From the NCBI GenBank assembly GCA_045106475.1, contig JBGCEO010000028.1:1-64000 (forward strand): a DNA stretch of 64,000 nucleotides, read 5' to 3'. Shown here piece by piece: positions 41,287 to 50,239 of this stretch (position 1 is its first letter; each line of letters begins with the position of its first letter). The position numbers and the translations under genes are program-made. The notes below the pieces were generated by a model, which saw only the letters and a program-made list of their open reading frames with translations, was not told the DNA's origin and made no database searches. This DNA is from Granulosicoccus sp045106475. GTDB lineage: Bacteria; Pseudomonadota; Gammaproteobacteria; Granulosicoccales; Granulosicoccaceae.

Positions 41287-43731
41287 CTAGGGTGTGACTT
41301 GTATATCAACATTCATGCTTGCCGTGAGAGTCGGCAAAGCGTGATCTTGTGCTAGAAAGGTCAACGTGGTGCTGCCCAGCTGAGAGGCATCAGGGCTCCA
41401 GTAGAATGTACGAGTGCCATCCCCGTTGTCCTCGAAGCTTGAATTTTGAGGGGCATTGAGCACCAGTAGCGCAGGTGGGATTCCATCCGCATCATCAGCC
41501 TGGATACGCAGCGCAAGCCTCTCCCCCAGTCTGATTGATTGTGATGTTGTGCTGATAAAAACTGGCGCAGACGCTTCATTCGAGCCACTAATCGGCGGTG
41601 CATTGTTCGTTATGGGCCGGTCGCTATTGACTCGTATGCTCATCACTTGTGTTGTACGAAGCGAAGCATCAAGTGCATCGATGGCAATCAGCTCGACTGT
41701 AGAATTTGCATCAGCATTTGCAGGCACAACCCAAGAGAGCTCTAACTGACCATTACCAGGGCCATTTATACGCATTCCGGCAGGCAAGCTACCCACCGTG
41801 ACACTGGGAAATGTTCCATCATCATCGGTGGCTACAAGCGCTATGGCAAACGTGTCACCGATCGATACATCAGGACTTGGAACGGATTGGAATCGAGGCG
41901 CTTGATTACCCGACTCTTGCAATGCTGGTTGCTCAGCTACAGGTGACACTGACTGTGAATCTATTTTGCTGATGATTACAACCCAATCGTTGCCTTGCGC
42001 TGATGGTGGCGAACCCAGATTCAATACACTTGACCCTACTATGTCCTGCCGCCCGTTGATCATCTCAGCCGTTCGCGGATTAAACCAACGCTGGCGGAAG
42101 CCACCGGACGCTGCTCGCATGTCCAACCTTTCTGCGCCATTGGTTCTAGGCAGGTAGATAGCGTACACCTCTCCTGGTAGTGCGAAAACCTCAGCACCAC
42201 CGTAAGCATTGTCTTCACCGCTGATCAGCGAGTCTGCAGGCTCCATTCGCCAGAAGGGTAATTCGTTTTGCATCATTTCACGGGCATAGCGCATCTGCTG
42301 CCACATGGGTTCCCGTATACGAAAGTCACCCGCATTGACATCTCCTCCTGCGGGCAGCGGGTTATAGCCGAAATACCATTCTATATTTCCACCACTAAAG
42401 AAGACGTCGTACATGATTTGCTTACGACGCTCATCTGCATTGTCAGGTCCGAGGCCATTGGTGTTTTCATCCATGTCTATGACCCAGGGCCGCCCTGCAT
42501 TGGCTGAATTGCGTCGCCACTGCTCTACAAACTCTCCGGCGAACTGCTGATCATATTGAATGGAACTGGCACTGAATTGTTTATCGCCAATAAGTTCACC
42601 GTAGCGAAAGAACTGATTTATATGAGTGTGGACAGCTATCGGTTTTTTACTCCAATCAATCGCTTGCAAGTAGTCAGCGTGTTTCAACAGCTCAACATAG
42701 GGATAATCATTTTCTTCACCCAGGTTCCACTTCACCGCCAGCAAATAACCAAAGCGAGCAACGAGCTCTCTAAAAAACAATTTGCGCTCGACTCCCAGGG
42801 CACCATTGTCAAGCCATCGCTCATTCTCGATTTCTGTTTCACTTAGAACAATGTTCAAGGCTACACCTTGCTTCTGAGCATGATTGAGTACGATGTTCCA
42901 TTGAAACAGCTTGCTGATGTCATAGTGAGTCTTGTTAAAACGAGTTTTTTCAGCTCCAACGAAAGGGTATGTCTCCTGGCCATCTCCCCCAAGATTCATC
43001 GGTAAGAAGTAAATTGAATTAACGCCTTGCGAACCCAGATAGTTAAGCGCACCAATCAGACCGCGGCTATCTGCGCCTGTCGATGCATGATTGAACAATG
43101 GATCAGATTCACGCCAATCGCCCCGATGGGCTGCGAAGTCGTGCAGGAAGTTGCCATCGATTCCCCCATGATCCGATGTACCATCGATTCCGGCAAAGCC
43201 CAGTAGATTCTCTGGGCTATCGGTGCCCCCTTTTATCCAATAAGGTCCGTCCCTGAATTTGAGATAATGTTCTCCCACATATTCAAGTCTGCCTTGACGA
43301 AGAAAAGATGGCGCATCGTCACGAACAGCAGACACATCGAAGGAACCACTGGCACCATCCAAACTGACAGCTGTACCAGCCTGCAAATCAAGACTGACAG
43401 CAAGCTCTGAACCACGACGCAAATTTGCCTGATAAGTCCATCGACCAATTTGGTCAGCGGAAAAGCGAACCCGCCATACATCCCCTCTGCCATTGCCCTG
43501 ACCATCACCTGCAAAAAATCCGGGTACCCGAGTGAGTTGGCCATCAGGTCCTTTGAAATCGACAGTCAATCGGTAGTCAAGAAAGGGGTTGGTATTTTGA
43601 TCGGTTTCATTGTGCAGAGGTCCGCGAAAATCCAGCGTGATCGGATGCCACTTAGCCCGCTCACCTTGCACCGTGGCTGCATTAGAAAAAGAGGCTATCA
43701 ACAATGCGAACAGAACCACAGATGCTCGCAT
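41287..43731 (-). CDS. Secreted DUF5060 carbohydrate-active protein with Ig-like C-terminal domains
   Basis: This 814-residue predicted extracellular protein has a signal peptide (MRASVVLFALLIASFSNA). The DUF5060 beta-sandwich follows (WHPITLDFRGPL, NPFLDYRLTVDFKGPDG, WRVRFSADQIGRWTYQANL). A TIM-barrel-like catalytic region (KWNLGEENDYPY, WVIDMDENTN) comes next, then two cadherin/Ig-like repeats (DTFAIALVATDDDG, LALRIQADDADGIPP). Related proteins are putative glycoside hydrolases acting on plant or algal polysaccharides; the substrate is unknown. ATG 43731 is used because the signal peptide begins there; the open frame upstream to 43830 is not needed. Confidence 0.82.
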   Translation of the reverse strand: MRASVVLFALLIASFSNAATVQGERAKWHPITLDFRGPLHNETDQNTNPFLDYRLTVDFKGPDGQLTRVPGFFAGDGQGNGRGDVWRVRFSADQIGRWTYQANLRRGSELAVSLDLQAGTAVSLDGASGSFDVSAVRDDAPSFLRQGRLEYVGEHYLKFRDGPYWIKGGTDSPENLLGFAGIDGTSDHGGIDGNFLHDFAAHRGDWRESDPLFNHASTGADSRGLIGALNYLGSQGVNSIYFLPMNLGGDGQETYPFVGAEKTRFNKTHYDISKLFQWNIVLNHAQKQGVALNIVLSETEIENERWLDNGALGVERKLFFRELVARFGYLLAVKWNLGEENDYPYVELLKHADYLQAIDWSKKPIAVHTHINQFFRYGELIGDKQFSASSIQYDQQFAGEFVEQWRRNSANAGRPWVIDMDENTNGLGPDNADERRKQIMYDVFFSGGNIEWYFGYNPLPAGGDVNAGDFRIREPMWQQMRYAREMMQNELPFWRMEPADSLISGEDNAYGGAEVFALPGEVYAIYLPRTNGAERLDMRAASGGFRQRWFNPRTAEMINGRQDIVGSSVLNLGSPPSAQGNDWVVIISKIDSQSVSPVAEQPALQESGNQAPRFQSVPSPDVSIGDTFAIALVATDDDGTFPSVTVGSLPAGMRINGPGNGQLELSWVVPANADANSTVELIAIDALDASLRTTQVMSIRVNSDRPITNNAPPISGSNEASAPVFISTTSQSIRLGERLALRIQADDADGIPPALLVLNAPQNSSFEDNGDGTRTFYWSPDASQLGSTTLTFLAQDHALPTLTASMNVDIQVTP

Positions 43732-43982
43732 AAATTTCGACACAAGTGCTTTAGAGATCAAAGGAATCGTTACGCAGATTGAATATGTTTTGAAGTATGA
43801 AGTGCCACCAGAGGAAATGGTTTGAATCATCGGATGCGGTTACGCAACCAGTGTCGAATCTGTGACTAGCATCTCGCTTTAACCTGCACGCCACTACTTG
43901 ATCTGGAACAAAAAGGTGATCAACGTCTCAAGAGCATTAAACACTCCATGACAGTTGTTACCTCCAGCTCAACATCAGACAC
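43732..43982. other. Intergenic region with no recognised gene
   Basis: This stretch between the DUF5060 and exostosin-type genes is the divergent upstream region of both. I see no RNA gene, repeat or clear promoter. A short frame begins at 43983. Confidence 0.4.
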
Positions 43983-44081
43983 ATGAATCAACTTGTTTCA
44001 GACAACGTCGATAAACTGTATGGCGATAGAAAAGAACACGTTTACGAGAAAGGCCACGTTGCCCGAACAATAAAAAAATGA
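43983..44081 (+). CDS. Possible 32-residue leader ORF before the glycosyltransferase gene
   Basis: The frame MNQLVSDNVDKLYGDRKEHV and on to ARTIKK ends in TGA, which overlaps the ATG of the next gene (ATGA). The composition is charged and helical. No good ribosome binding site is seen. It may be a coupled leader peptide, the remnant of a lost gene, or chance. Confidence 0.25.
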   Translation: MNQLVSDNVDKLYGDRKEHVYEKGHVARTIKK

Positions 44082-45031
44082 AACTGTTCCTAACTTCAGC
44101 TTACGACTCACATGCAGGTCTCGACACGTTACTTAATTGTGTAAAGCTGGACATTCATAAAAACCATATTGTCTGCGATGATCCCGGCGCAGCAGATGTC
44201 ATCTTATTTGTGGAAAACACTCAATTTGACGATGTGTTTTTCAAACTATTAAGTCGCCATCCATTGTTGCAGGAATTCCCGGATAAGGTGCTCATGTACA
44301 ACGAGATGGACCACCCATGGGATTTCCTACCGGGCTTGTATTGCTGCATGCCAAGGCGCTTTTTAAATAAGCAGAAGCACCGGGCCTTTGCTTACTTGTC
44401 GACTCCTAACCCTTACATAAGCAACATCTACCAGGACTCTGCGCAAAGACAATGGCTTTACTCATTCATGGGATCCATGAGCCATGCTTGCAGACGTCCT
44501 ATAATGCGACTGCAACACGTTGACGGATATGTTCAAGACACGTCTGATTTCAACGTCTGGAATAGCGATAGCCGGGAGATGGAGGTTCGCGGACGAGCCT
44601 ATGCAAATGTGCTGGGAGGCAGCCAGTTTGTGCTCTGTCCGCGCGGCATAGGTACTTCATCTTTACGATTGTATGAGACTCTGGAAGCTGGCAGAGTGCC
44701 GGTTATTATTTCCGATCAATGGGTACCACCAGAGGAGACCGACTGGAGCTTTGCCATTCAAATCGAGGAGCGGCGCGTTTCATCAATACCGGGATTGCTG
44801 AGTGCGCTGGTTAATGAGGCTGAAGAGCGAGGCAATGCGGCAAGAAAGGCATGGTCCGACAGCTATGCACCCAATACCTTGTTTAATACTGTGGGCAACT
44901 CTATCGAAGCTATCATGTGCAACAACGATGAGAACCGGCAGATAACAGCAAGTGCTCAACTGCATAAATGGCTGGCGACCGGTGAGCTGCTTACTCGGAC
45001 TGCCGCTCAACGCCTGCGTGGAAACTATTAG
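44078..45031 (+). CDS. Exostosin-like glycosyltransferase (GT47 type)
   Basis: The 317-residue protein carries the exostosin signature FVLCPRGIGTSSLRLYETLEAGRVPVIISD near its middle and an acidic patch with WVPPEETDW. GT47 enzymes add sugars, often glucuronic or galacturonic acid, to polysaccharides, or lie in exopolysaccharide loci. No membrane segment is seen. It is convergent with the sugar nucleotidyltransferase gene, with 9 bp between stops. A link with that activation pair is suggested by location only. Confidence 0.82.
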   Translation: MKLFLTSAYDSHAGLDTLLNCVKLDIHKNHIVCDDPGAADVILFVENTQFDDVFFKLLSRHPLLQEFPDKVLMYNEMDHPWDFLPGLYCCMPRRFLNKQKHRAFAYLSTPNPYISNIYQDSAQRQWLYSFMGSMSHACRRPIMRLQHVDGYVQDTSDFNVWNSDSREMEVRGRAYANVLGGSQFVLCPRGIGTSSLRLYETLEAGRVPVIISDQWVPPEETDWSFAIQIEERRVSSIPGLLSALVNEAEERGNAARKAWSDSYAPNTLFNTVGNSIEAIMCNNDENRQITASAQLHKWLATGELLTRTAAQRLRGNY

Positions 45032-45040
45032 GCATACCTA

Positions 45041-45760
45041 CTAGGGCGCACGCCATTCCATGGGAGTGGGTTGCAGTAAGCCCTGAGCTACCCCTCCCTG
45101 CTTAAGCCATTCATTAATGGCCTGCTGAACTTCATGTTCTCCACGTTGCGACATGGGCACATTTTCAACGTAGGGCATAAGCTCTGCAGGTAGTACAAAT
45201 GTTAGGTTCGCACCGATATCACTGGGTGCCGTACCCTCTGCGGGTTTCTCTACAATCTCTGTTATCGATCGATCCTGCCCGAAACGGATACTGGAACGCC
45301 CTGCCATTTCGCGGGCGTCCAGTTGCTTCATGCTGACGCTTAACGGAGCATCGTGTGAGGCATGAAATTCGATCAGATTACTAAAAAACTCTCGCGGCAA
45401 AAGATAATCAGTGGCGCTTAAGACAAAAGAATGCTCCACGATGTCCGGGGTTTGATCAATAACCGTTTGCAAGGCATGTGCAGTTCCGAATAAGTGCGGT
45501 TGGTAAACACAACGTAGTTGTTGCGAGTGACTTGCCATCCAGGCTGATGCATAGCTCTGCACCTGTTCGTGCAAATGGTGGGTAACCAGCACTACATCGT
45601 CCACACCGGCTTCCAATAGCGACTCCAACAGATAATCCAATGTGGGCTTACCTTTATGGACCAACAGGGGTTTGGGTGTTGTATCTGTATAAGGCTGCAG
45701 ACGAGTACCTCTGCCAGCCGCTAGCAGTACAGCTCGTTTTATTATTTTAGCATCGTTCAT
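45041..45760 (-). CDS. Sugar-1-phosphate nucleotidyltransferase
   Basis: This 239-residue NTP transferase makes an NDP-sugar from a sugar 1-phosphate. The nucleotide loop AVLLAAGRGTRLQPYTDTTPKPLL is intact, and GTAHALQTVID and LSATDYLL carry the binding and metal residues. Its start overlaps the stop of the GHMP kinase gene by 4 bp (ATGA), so the two are coupled. The kinase product is the natural substrate to propose. Exact base and sugar are not known. Confidence 0.9.
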   Translation of the reverse strand: MNDAKIIKRAVLLAAGRGTRLQPYTDTTPKPLLVHKGKPTLDYLLESLLEAGVDDVVLVTHHLHEQVQSYASAWMASHSQQLRCVYQPHLFGTAHALQTVIDQTPDIVEHSFVLSATDYLLPREFFSNLIEFHASHDAPLSVSMKQLDAREMAGRSSIRFGQDRSITEIVEKPAEGTAPSDIGANLTFVLPAELMPYVENVPMSQRGEHEVQQAINEWLKQGGVAQGLLQPTPMEWRAP

Positions 45761-46965
45761 CTGGTCACTATCCTCACCGTGCTTTCGGATTCCGCTATCA
45801 GCACACGCGCTTTAGATTCCAACTCAGGATAGCAAGCAAGGTACTGTTCCAGCAGAGCGGTTCCAATTGTTTCGGCGCGGGCGCTATCAACCAGCATGAA
45901 CAAACAGCCACCATAACCTCCACCGCTGAATCTATTTCCGTATACGCCGGGCAACTCGGTTGCCAATTCATGCAAAGCGATTAACCACTCACTGCCACTT
46001 TCATAGTTGTTTATCGAGCTTTGACAAGAAGCATTCATCAATTCTCCAAACACTTGCCAATCACCTTTTTGCCAGGCTTCTATACCGAGGTACACGCGTT
46101 CCATCTCGGTATAGATATGCTTAGCGCGTCTAGCCAACATGGCTGGCAAAGCGCTGATGGCCTGAGCGCTTCGAGACGCCTCAGGTACCTGCCCAAGATG
46201 AGCGGCACCGGGATGGAGCAGCGCTGCGGCTTGTTGACATTCAGCTACTCGGGTATTAAATGCAGAACCAGCCAAATCACGAGAAACACCGGAGTAGCAC
46301 ATTAGAAAACGAACATCAGAGATGTTTTGAGGATCTGCATAGGGCTGCGCCGTCACCTGCTCGACATCAAGCAGAACCATATGATCACGATGACCAAACG
46401 CGATGGACATTTGGTCCTGTATGCCGTTGTTCAATCCCCGATAGTCGTTTTCTACTTGCCGGCAGAGTTCAACCAGCTGGGTAGCGCTCAAACGGACGTT
46501 GTTTACAGCAGCCATTGCGCTCAGATACGCAAGAATTACAGAGGCGGAGGAGCTGAGCCCACCACTAACCAGGGTTCCAAACACAACGCCTGTTATACCG
46601 CGCTTGTACGACTCGCTATGAGCTAAGGCGGTAGCAGATGCGCGTGCCATCGCATCCCAACGAAATTCATCTGCCAGCTCACCGGGTGCGAATTGGGTGG
46701 TTTCCCACTCGTCAGAATTGATGCGACTGTGAAGTGTGCTGGTCGATTGTTCATTCGGCCAGAAAACAAGTACGGTGTACTGGTTCAAAGAGCGCGCCAT
46801 AACAGAACCACCCTGGTGATCAATATGCGCACCTAAGGGGTTAAAACGGTATGGCGATACGACAATTCGAGGCGCATCACTCAGACCGGTGCGATTTATT
46901 GCAAGCTCTTCACAGTCTGCTATCAGACTGTCTATGGACTGGGCTTGCAGGCCACTACTGGACAT
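45757..46965 (-). CDS. GHMP kinase resembling galacturonokinase/galactokinase
   Basis: This 402-residue sugar 1-kinase has the N-terminal motif SPYRFNPLGAHIDHQGG (about residues 37-53), the ATP loop GTLVSGGLSSSASVIL and the C-terminal RFSGGGYGGCLF. Galactokinases have GRVNLIGEHTDY at the first site. The PLGAHIDHQGG form matches what I recall of plant galacturonokinase. Galacturonic acid 1-phosphate is therefore a possible product, passed to the coupled nucleotidyltransferase. Substrate is inferred, not shown. Confidence 0.85.
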   Translation of the reverse strand: MSSSGLQAQSIDSLIADCEELAINRTGLSDAPRIVVSPYRFNPLGAHIDHQGGSVMARSLNQYTVLVFWPNEQSTSTLHSRINSDEWETTQFAPGELADEFRWDAMARASATALAHSESYKRGITGVVFGTLVSGGLSSSASVILAYLSAMAAVNNVRLSATQLVELCRQVENDYRGLNNGIQDQMSIAFGHRDHMVLLDVEQVTAQPYADPQNISDVRFLMCYSGVSRDLAGSAFNTRVAECQQAAALLHPGAAHLGQVPEASRSAQAISALPAMLARRAKHIYTEMERVYLGIEAWQKGDWQVFGELMNASCQSSINNYESGSEWLIALHELATELPGVYGNRFSGGGYGGCLFMLVDSARAETIGTALLEQYLACYPELESKARVLIAESESTVRIVTR

Positions 46966-46987
46966 CTACTGTTTGGATTGTGGTGAA

Positions 46988-47014
46988 CGAGGGCGCATTC
47001 TGACGCAACCCTCG
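46988..47014. terminator. Hairpin between pilU and the GHMP kinase gene
   Basis: CGAGGG (46988-46993) and CCCTCG (47009-47014) pair, with GCG/CGC pairing inside across a small bulge. It lies 15 bp after the pilU stop on the minus strand. No T-run follows, so it is a weak or Rho-assisted terminator at best. Confidence 0.35.
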
Positions 47015-47028
47015 AACAGTAGCAAACT

Positions 47029-48198
47029 TTAACCTGCCAAGCGTTGGCCCGAATCGTCGTCTTCATCCTGCAAGGACATCGAGCTTGCGATCATGTCATC
47101 AACTGCCGACGAATTGCCTCCTTCGAGTTTAATGCGTAAGCGCAAATCGTTGACCGAGTCAGCGTTTCGCATGGCTTCCTCTATGGTGATTGCGTTTTGA
47201 CTCAGCAGTTCAAACAGCGCCTGATCAAAGGTTTGCATTCCCTGGTCTTTGCTCTTTTTCATCAAGCCCTTGATCTCATGGACTTCGCCTTTCATGATCA
47301 TGTCTGACATCAGAGGCGTATTGAGCAGTACTTCTACAGCTGCACGACGCCCTTTACCGCTAGGTGTTGGCAGTAAGCGCTGCGAGATAAATGCCTTGGT
47401 ATTCAGTGATAGATCAAGCAGTAACTGCTTATGTCGAGTCTCGGGAAAGAAGTTAATGATCCGATCAAGGGCCTGGTTTGTGTTGTTGGCGTGCAAGGTC
47501 GCAAGACATAAATGTCCCGTTTCAGCAAAAGCTATAGCGTGCTCCATGGTCTTCTGGTCACGAATCTCACCAATCAGAATGACATCCGGCGCCTGTCGCA
47601 ATGTGTTTTTCAGTGCAATTTCGAAGGAGTCAGTATCGGTTCCCACTTCGCGCTGGGTTACGATGCAGCCCTTGTGGTGATGCACGAATTCCACTGGATC
47701 TTCGATAGTGATGATGTGGCCATTCGAGTTCTCATTACGATAATCAATCATGGAGGCGAGGCTGGTTGATTTACCCGAACCTGTACCGCCAACAAAAATT
47801 ACCAGGCCACGCTTGGTCATGGCAATCTGCGACAGAATATCCGGCATGTGCAGATCAGTAAACGAAGGAATCTCATTCGGGATAATCCGGACAACCAGAC
47901 CAGCGCTGCCTCGTTGTACCAGTGCATTGACTCGAAATCTGGAAATACTCGGAAGCGCAATCGCAAAGTTACACTCCTTGTTTTTACGAAAGTCTTCCTT
48001 TTCTGTATCCGTCATCAGGCACTGGGCCAGTGCCAGGGTATGCTCAGCCGTTAGCTTCTTATCCATAACCGGCGATACTTTGCCGTGAATGCGCATGGAG
48101 GGAGCCGCGCCAGCGATAATAAACAGATCAGATCCGCCTTTTTTGTACAAGCTCACTAGTAGCTCGTCCATGAATCGCTTGGCTACCTTAAGATCCAT
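47029..48198 (-). CDS. pilU: Type IV pilus retraction ATPase PilU
   Basis: PilU helps PilT pull in type IV pili. The 389-residue protein has Walker A GGTGSGKSTSLASM near residue 136, the Asp box IITIEDPVEFVHHHKGCIV and Walker B PDVILIGEIRDQKTMEHAIAFAETGHL. The C-terminal DDDSGQRLAG tail is variable. It follows pilT by 63 bp on the same strand, as in Pseudomonas. It belongs with the ChpA-like operon at 7711-15141 in pilus control. Confidence 0.96.
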   Translation of the reverse strand: MDLKVAKRFMDELLVSLYKKGGSDLFIIAGAAPSMRIHGKVSPVMDKKLTAEHTLALAQCLMTDTEKEDFRKNKECNFAIALPSISRFRVNALVQRGSAGLVVRIIPNEIPSFTDLHMPDILSQIAMTKRGLVIFVGGTGSGKSTSLASMIDYRNENSNGHIITIEDPVEFVHHHKGCIVTQREVGTDTDSFEIALKNTLRQAPDVILIGEIRDQKTMEHAIAFAETGHLCLATLHANNTNQALDRIINFFPETRHKQLLLDLSLNTKAFISQRLLPTPSGKGRRAAVEVLLNTPLMSDMIMKGEVHEIKGLMKKSKDQGMQTFDQALFELLSQNAITIEEAMRNADSVNDLRLRIKLEGGNSSAVDDMIASSMSLQDEDDDSGQRLAG

Positions 48199-48261
48199 AC
48201 CTAGTTCCTCGCTCTATTCCTGCAGTTCAATATCAAAGGGAATTGCTAACGACTTGCCCGA

Positions 48262-49299
48262 CTACATCAAGCTATCAGGGTTCTGCGCTTTCTTACGTGC
48301 TTCCGCTAAATCCACAACACCTCGATTAACCAGCTCTTTAAGATTCTGATCGAGTGTTTGCATGCCATGCCCCTGCCCTGTCTGGATCGCCGAATACATC
48401 TGTGCAACCTTATCTTCACGAATCAGGTTTCTGATCGCAGGTGTCCCCATCATGATTTCGTGAGCAGCGACTCGACCACCGCCGGTTTTCTTCAACAGGG
48501 TCTGCGACACTACTGCGCGCAAAGACTCTGACAACATCGATCGAACCATTGGCTTTTCACCTGCCGGGAACACATCAACAATACGGTCAACGGTTTTTGC
48601 AGCGGAGCTCGTATGCAATGTACCGAATACCAGGTGACCGGTTTCAGCGGCTGTCAGCGCCAGCGAAATGGTTTCCATATCACGCATCTCACCCACCAGA
48701 ATAACGTCGGGATCTTCACGCAGTGCTGATCGAAGTGCATTACTGAACCCAAACGTATCTCGATGTACTTCACGCTGGTTGATCAGACACTTCTTGCTTT
48801 CGTGAACAAATTCAATCGGATCTTCGATCGTCAGAATATGACCCAGTTCTGAATCATTTTTGTAATCCATCATCGCAGCCAGCGTGGTTGACTTACCAGA
48901 ACCTGTGGGGCCTGTGACCAGCACGATGCCGCGAGGCAATGCAGCGATTTCCTGGAAAATCTTGGGAGCGCCTAATTGCTCTAATGTCAGAATCTCAGTC
49001 GGTATGGTTCGGAAAACGGCACCACAACCACGATTCTGGTTAAATGCATTAACACGGAAGCGAGCGGTATCGGGAATCTCAAAAGAGAAATCCGTCTCCA
49101 GCTTCTCTTCATAGTCCTTACGCTGCTTATCATTCATGATGTCGTAAACCATGGCCTGAACAGCGGCATGATCAAGCGCCGGGATGTTCACGCGGCGCAT
49201 GTCGCCATCCACGCGTATCATAGGAGGCAGGCCGGCTGAAAGGTGCATATCGGAAGCACCGTTTTTTACGCCGAAGGTCAGGAGTTGAGCGATATCCAT
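48262..49299 (-). CDS. pilT: Type IV pilus retraction ATPase PilT
   Basis: PilT drives pilus disassembly for twitching motility. The 345-residue protein starts MDIAQLLTFGVKNGASDMHLS and has Walker A GPTGSGKSTTLAAM near residue 131, Walker B PDVILVGEMRDMETISLAL, and the retraction-specific AIRNLIRE motif. ATG 49299 has AGGGT about 12 bp upstream; the longer open frame from 49344 is discounted. It is divergent from yggS, as in Pseudomonas. Confidence 0.97.
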   Translation of the reverse strand: MDIAQLLTFGVKNGASDMHLSAGLPPMIRVDGDMRRVNIPALDHAAVQAMVYDIMNDKQRKDYEEKLETDFSFEIPDTARFRVNAFNQNRGCGAVFRTIPTEILTLEQLGAPKIFQEIAALPRGIVLVTGPTGSGKSTTLAAMMDYKNDSELGHILTIEDPIEFVHESKKCLINQREVHRDTFGFSNALRSALREDPDVILVGEMRDMETISLALTAAETGHLVFGTLHTSSAAKTVDRIVDVFPAGEKPMVRSMLSESLRAVVSQTLLKKTGGGRVAAHEIMMGTPAIRNLIREDKVAQMYSAIQTGQGHGMQTLDQNLKELVNRGVVDLAEARKKAQNPDSLM

Positions 49300-49474
49300 G
49301 AAACATACCCTAAGGTTTCGGGGCACGACGTTTGATCGCGCCAATTGAGGGGGCTAAATGGCCAGGCCACTTTTGCCTTACTGTCCAAGGTGTCGGCCAG
49401 TTCCGTAGTTTTGTTAGTCTCCTCAGCGTTGACTATGAAATACGCGAACAACTGCGCAAAAACGAGCAAATACC

Positions 49475-50173
49475 GTGAACGAATCGACAGCATCAATCTC
49501 TTCGGCACTGACGACTGTGCTTGCCTCCATTCGTGACGCTGAGGGCCGCTATGCAAGACAATCGGGCAGCGTCCAATTGCTGGCTGTCAGCAAACGCAAA
49601 CCTGTTTCAGCCATTTGCGCTGCTATCGCTGAAGGGCAAAGAGCATTTGGCGAAAACTACGTTGATGAGGGAGTAGAAAAAATTCTTGCCATCGACGACT
49701 CGCGGCTTGAATGGCATTTTATTGGTGCTATTCAGTCTCGCAAAACTGCCCAGATCTCGGAGCATTTCGATTGGGCACATGGTGTTGATCGCTTGAAAAC
49801 GGCAAGCCGACTTTCTGCACAGCGGCCAGCGGGTAAAGATGCACTGAATATATGTATTCAAGTCAATTTGGATAACGAATCAGGTAAGGCCGGCATACCG
49901 TTGACAGAAGTCACTGATCTGGCACGAGCCTGTGCTCAACTGCCTGGCATCAATCTACGTGGATTAATGGCGATCCCTGCCCCACGCAGTGAGTTCGCAG
50001 AGCAACGGGCTGTATTCGCATCTTTACAAACCTGCTTTGAATCCTTGCAAGCCGAGTTCTCATCCATGGATACACTCTCTATAGGTATGAGTGGAGATAT
50101 GGAAGCAGCCATTGCCGAAGGAGCTACCATTGTTCGTGTAGGCACGGCTATCTTTGGTGCGCGCGATACTTGA
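49475..50173 (+). CDS. yggS: YggS/PLPBP pyridoxal phosphate homeostasis protein
   Basis: This PLP-binding fold III protein keeps the PLP pool in balance and has no known enzymatic reaction. The 232-residue protein has the PLP lysine in LLAVSKRKP (about residue 37), GENYVDEGVEKI, HFIGAIQSRKT and SIGMSGDMEAAIAEGATIVRVG. The start is GTG 49475. It is divergent from pilT and begins a plus-strand run of tal, proC and yggT. Confidence 0.96.
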   Translation: MNESTASISSALTTVLASIRDAEGRYARQSGSVQLLAVSKRKPVSAICAAIAEGQRAFGENYVDEGVEKILAIDDSRLEWHFIGAIQSRKTAQISEHFDWAHGVDRLKTASRLSAQRPAGKDALNICIQVNLDNESGKAGIPLTEVTDLARACAQLPGINLRGLMAIPAPRSEFAEQRAVFASLQTCFESLQAEFSSMDTLSIGMSGDMEAAIAEGATIVRVGTAIFGARDT

Positions 50174-50239
50174 AAACGCAAGCCGTTTGTCGCCACAAAC
50201 TTGTTAAACTAATGCCAAACAAAATGGATATCTGAATAT

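Noticed and set aside
21224..46965. A mobile element or prophage behind the accessory block
   Set aside because: No integrase, transposase, attachment repeat or phage gene was found; the block is described only as an order difference from Pseudomonas.
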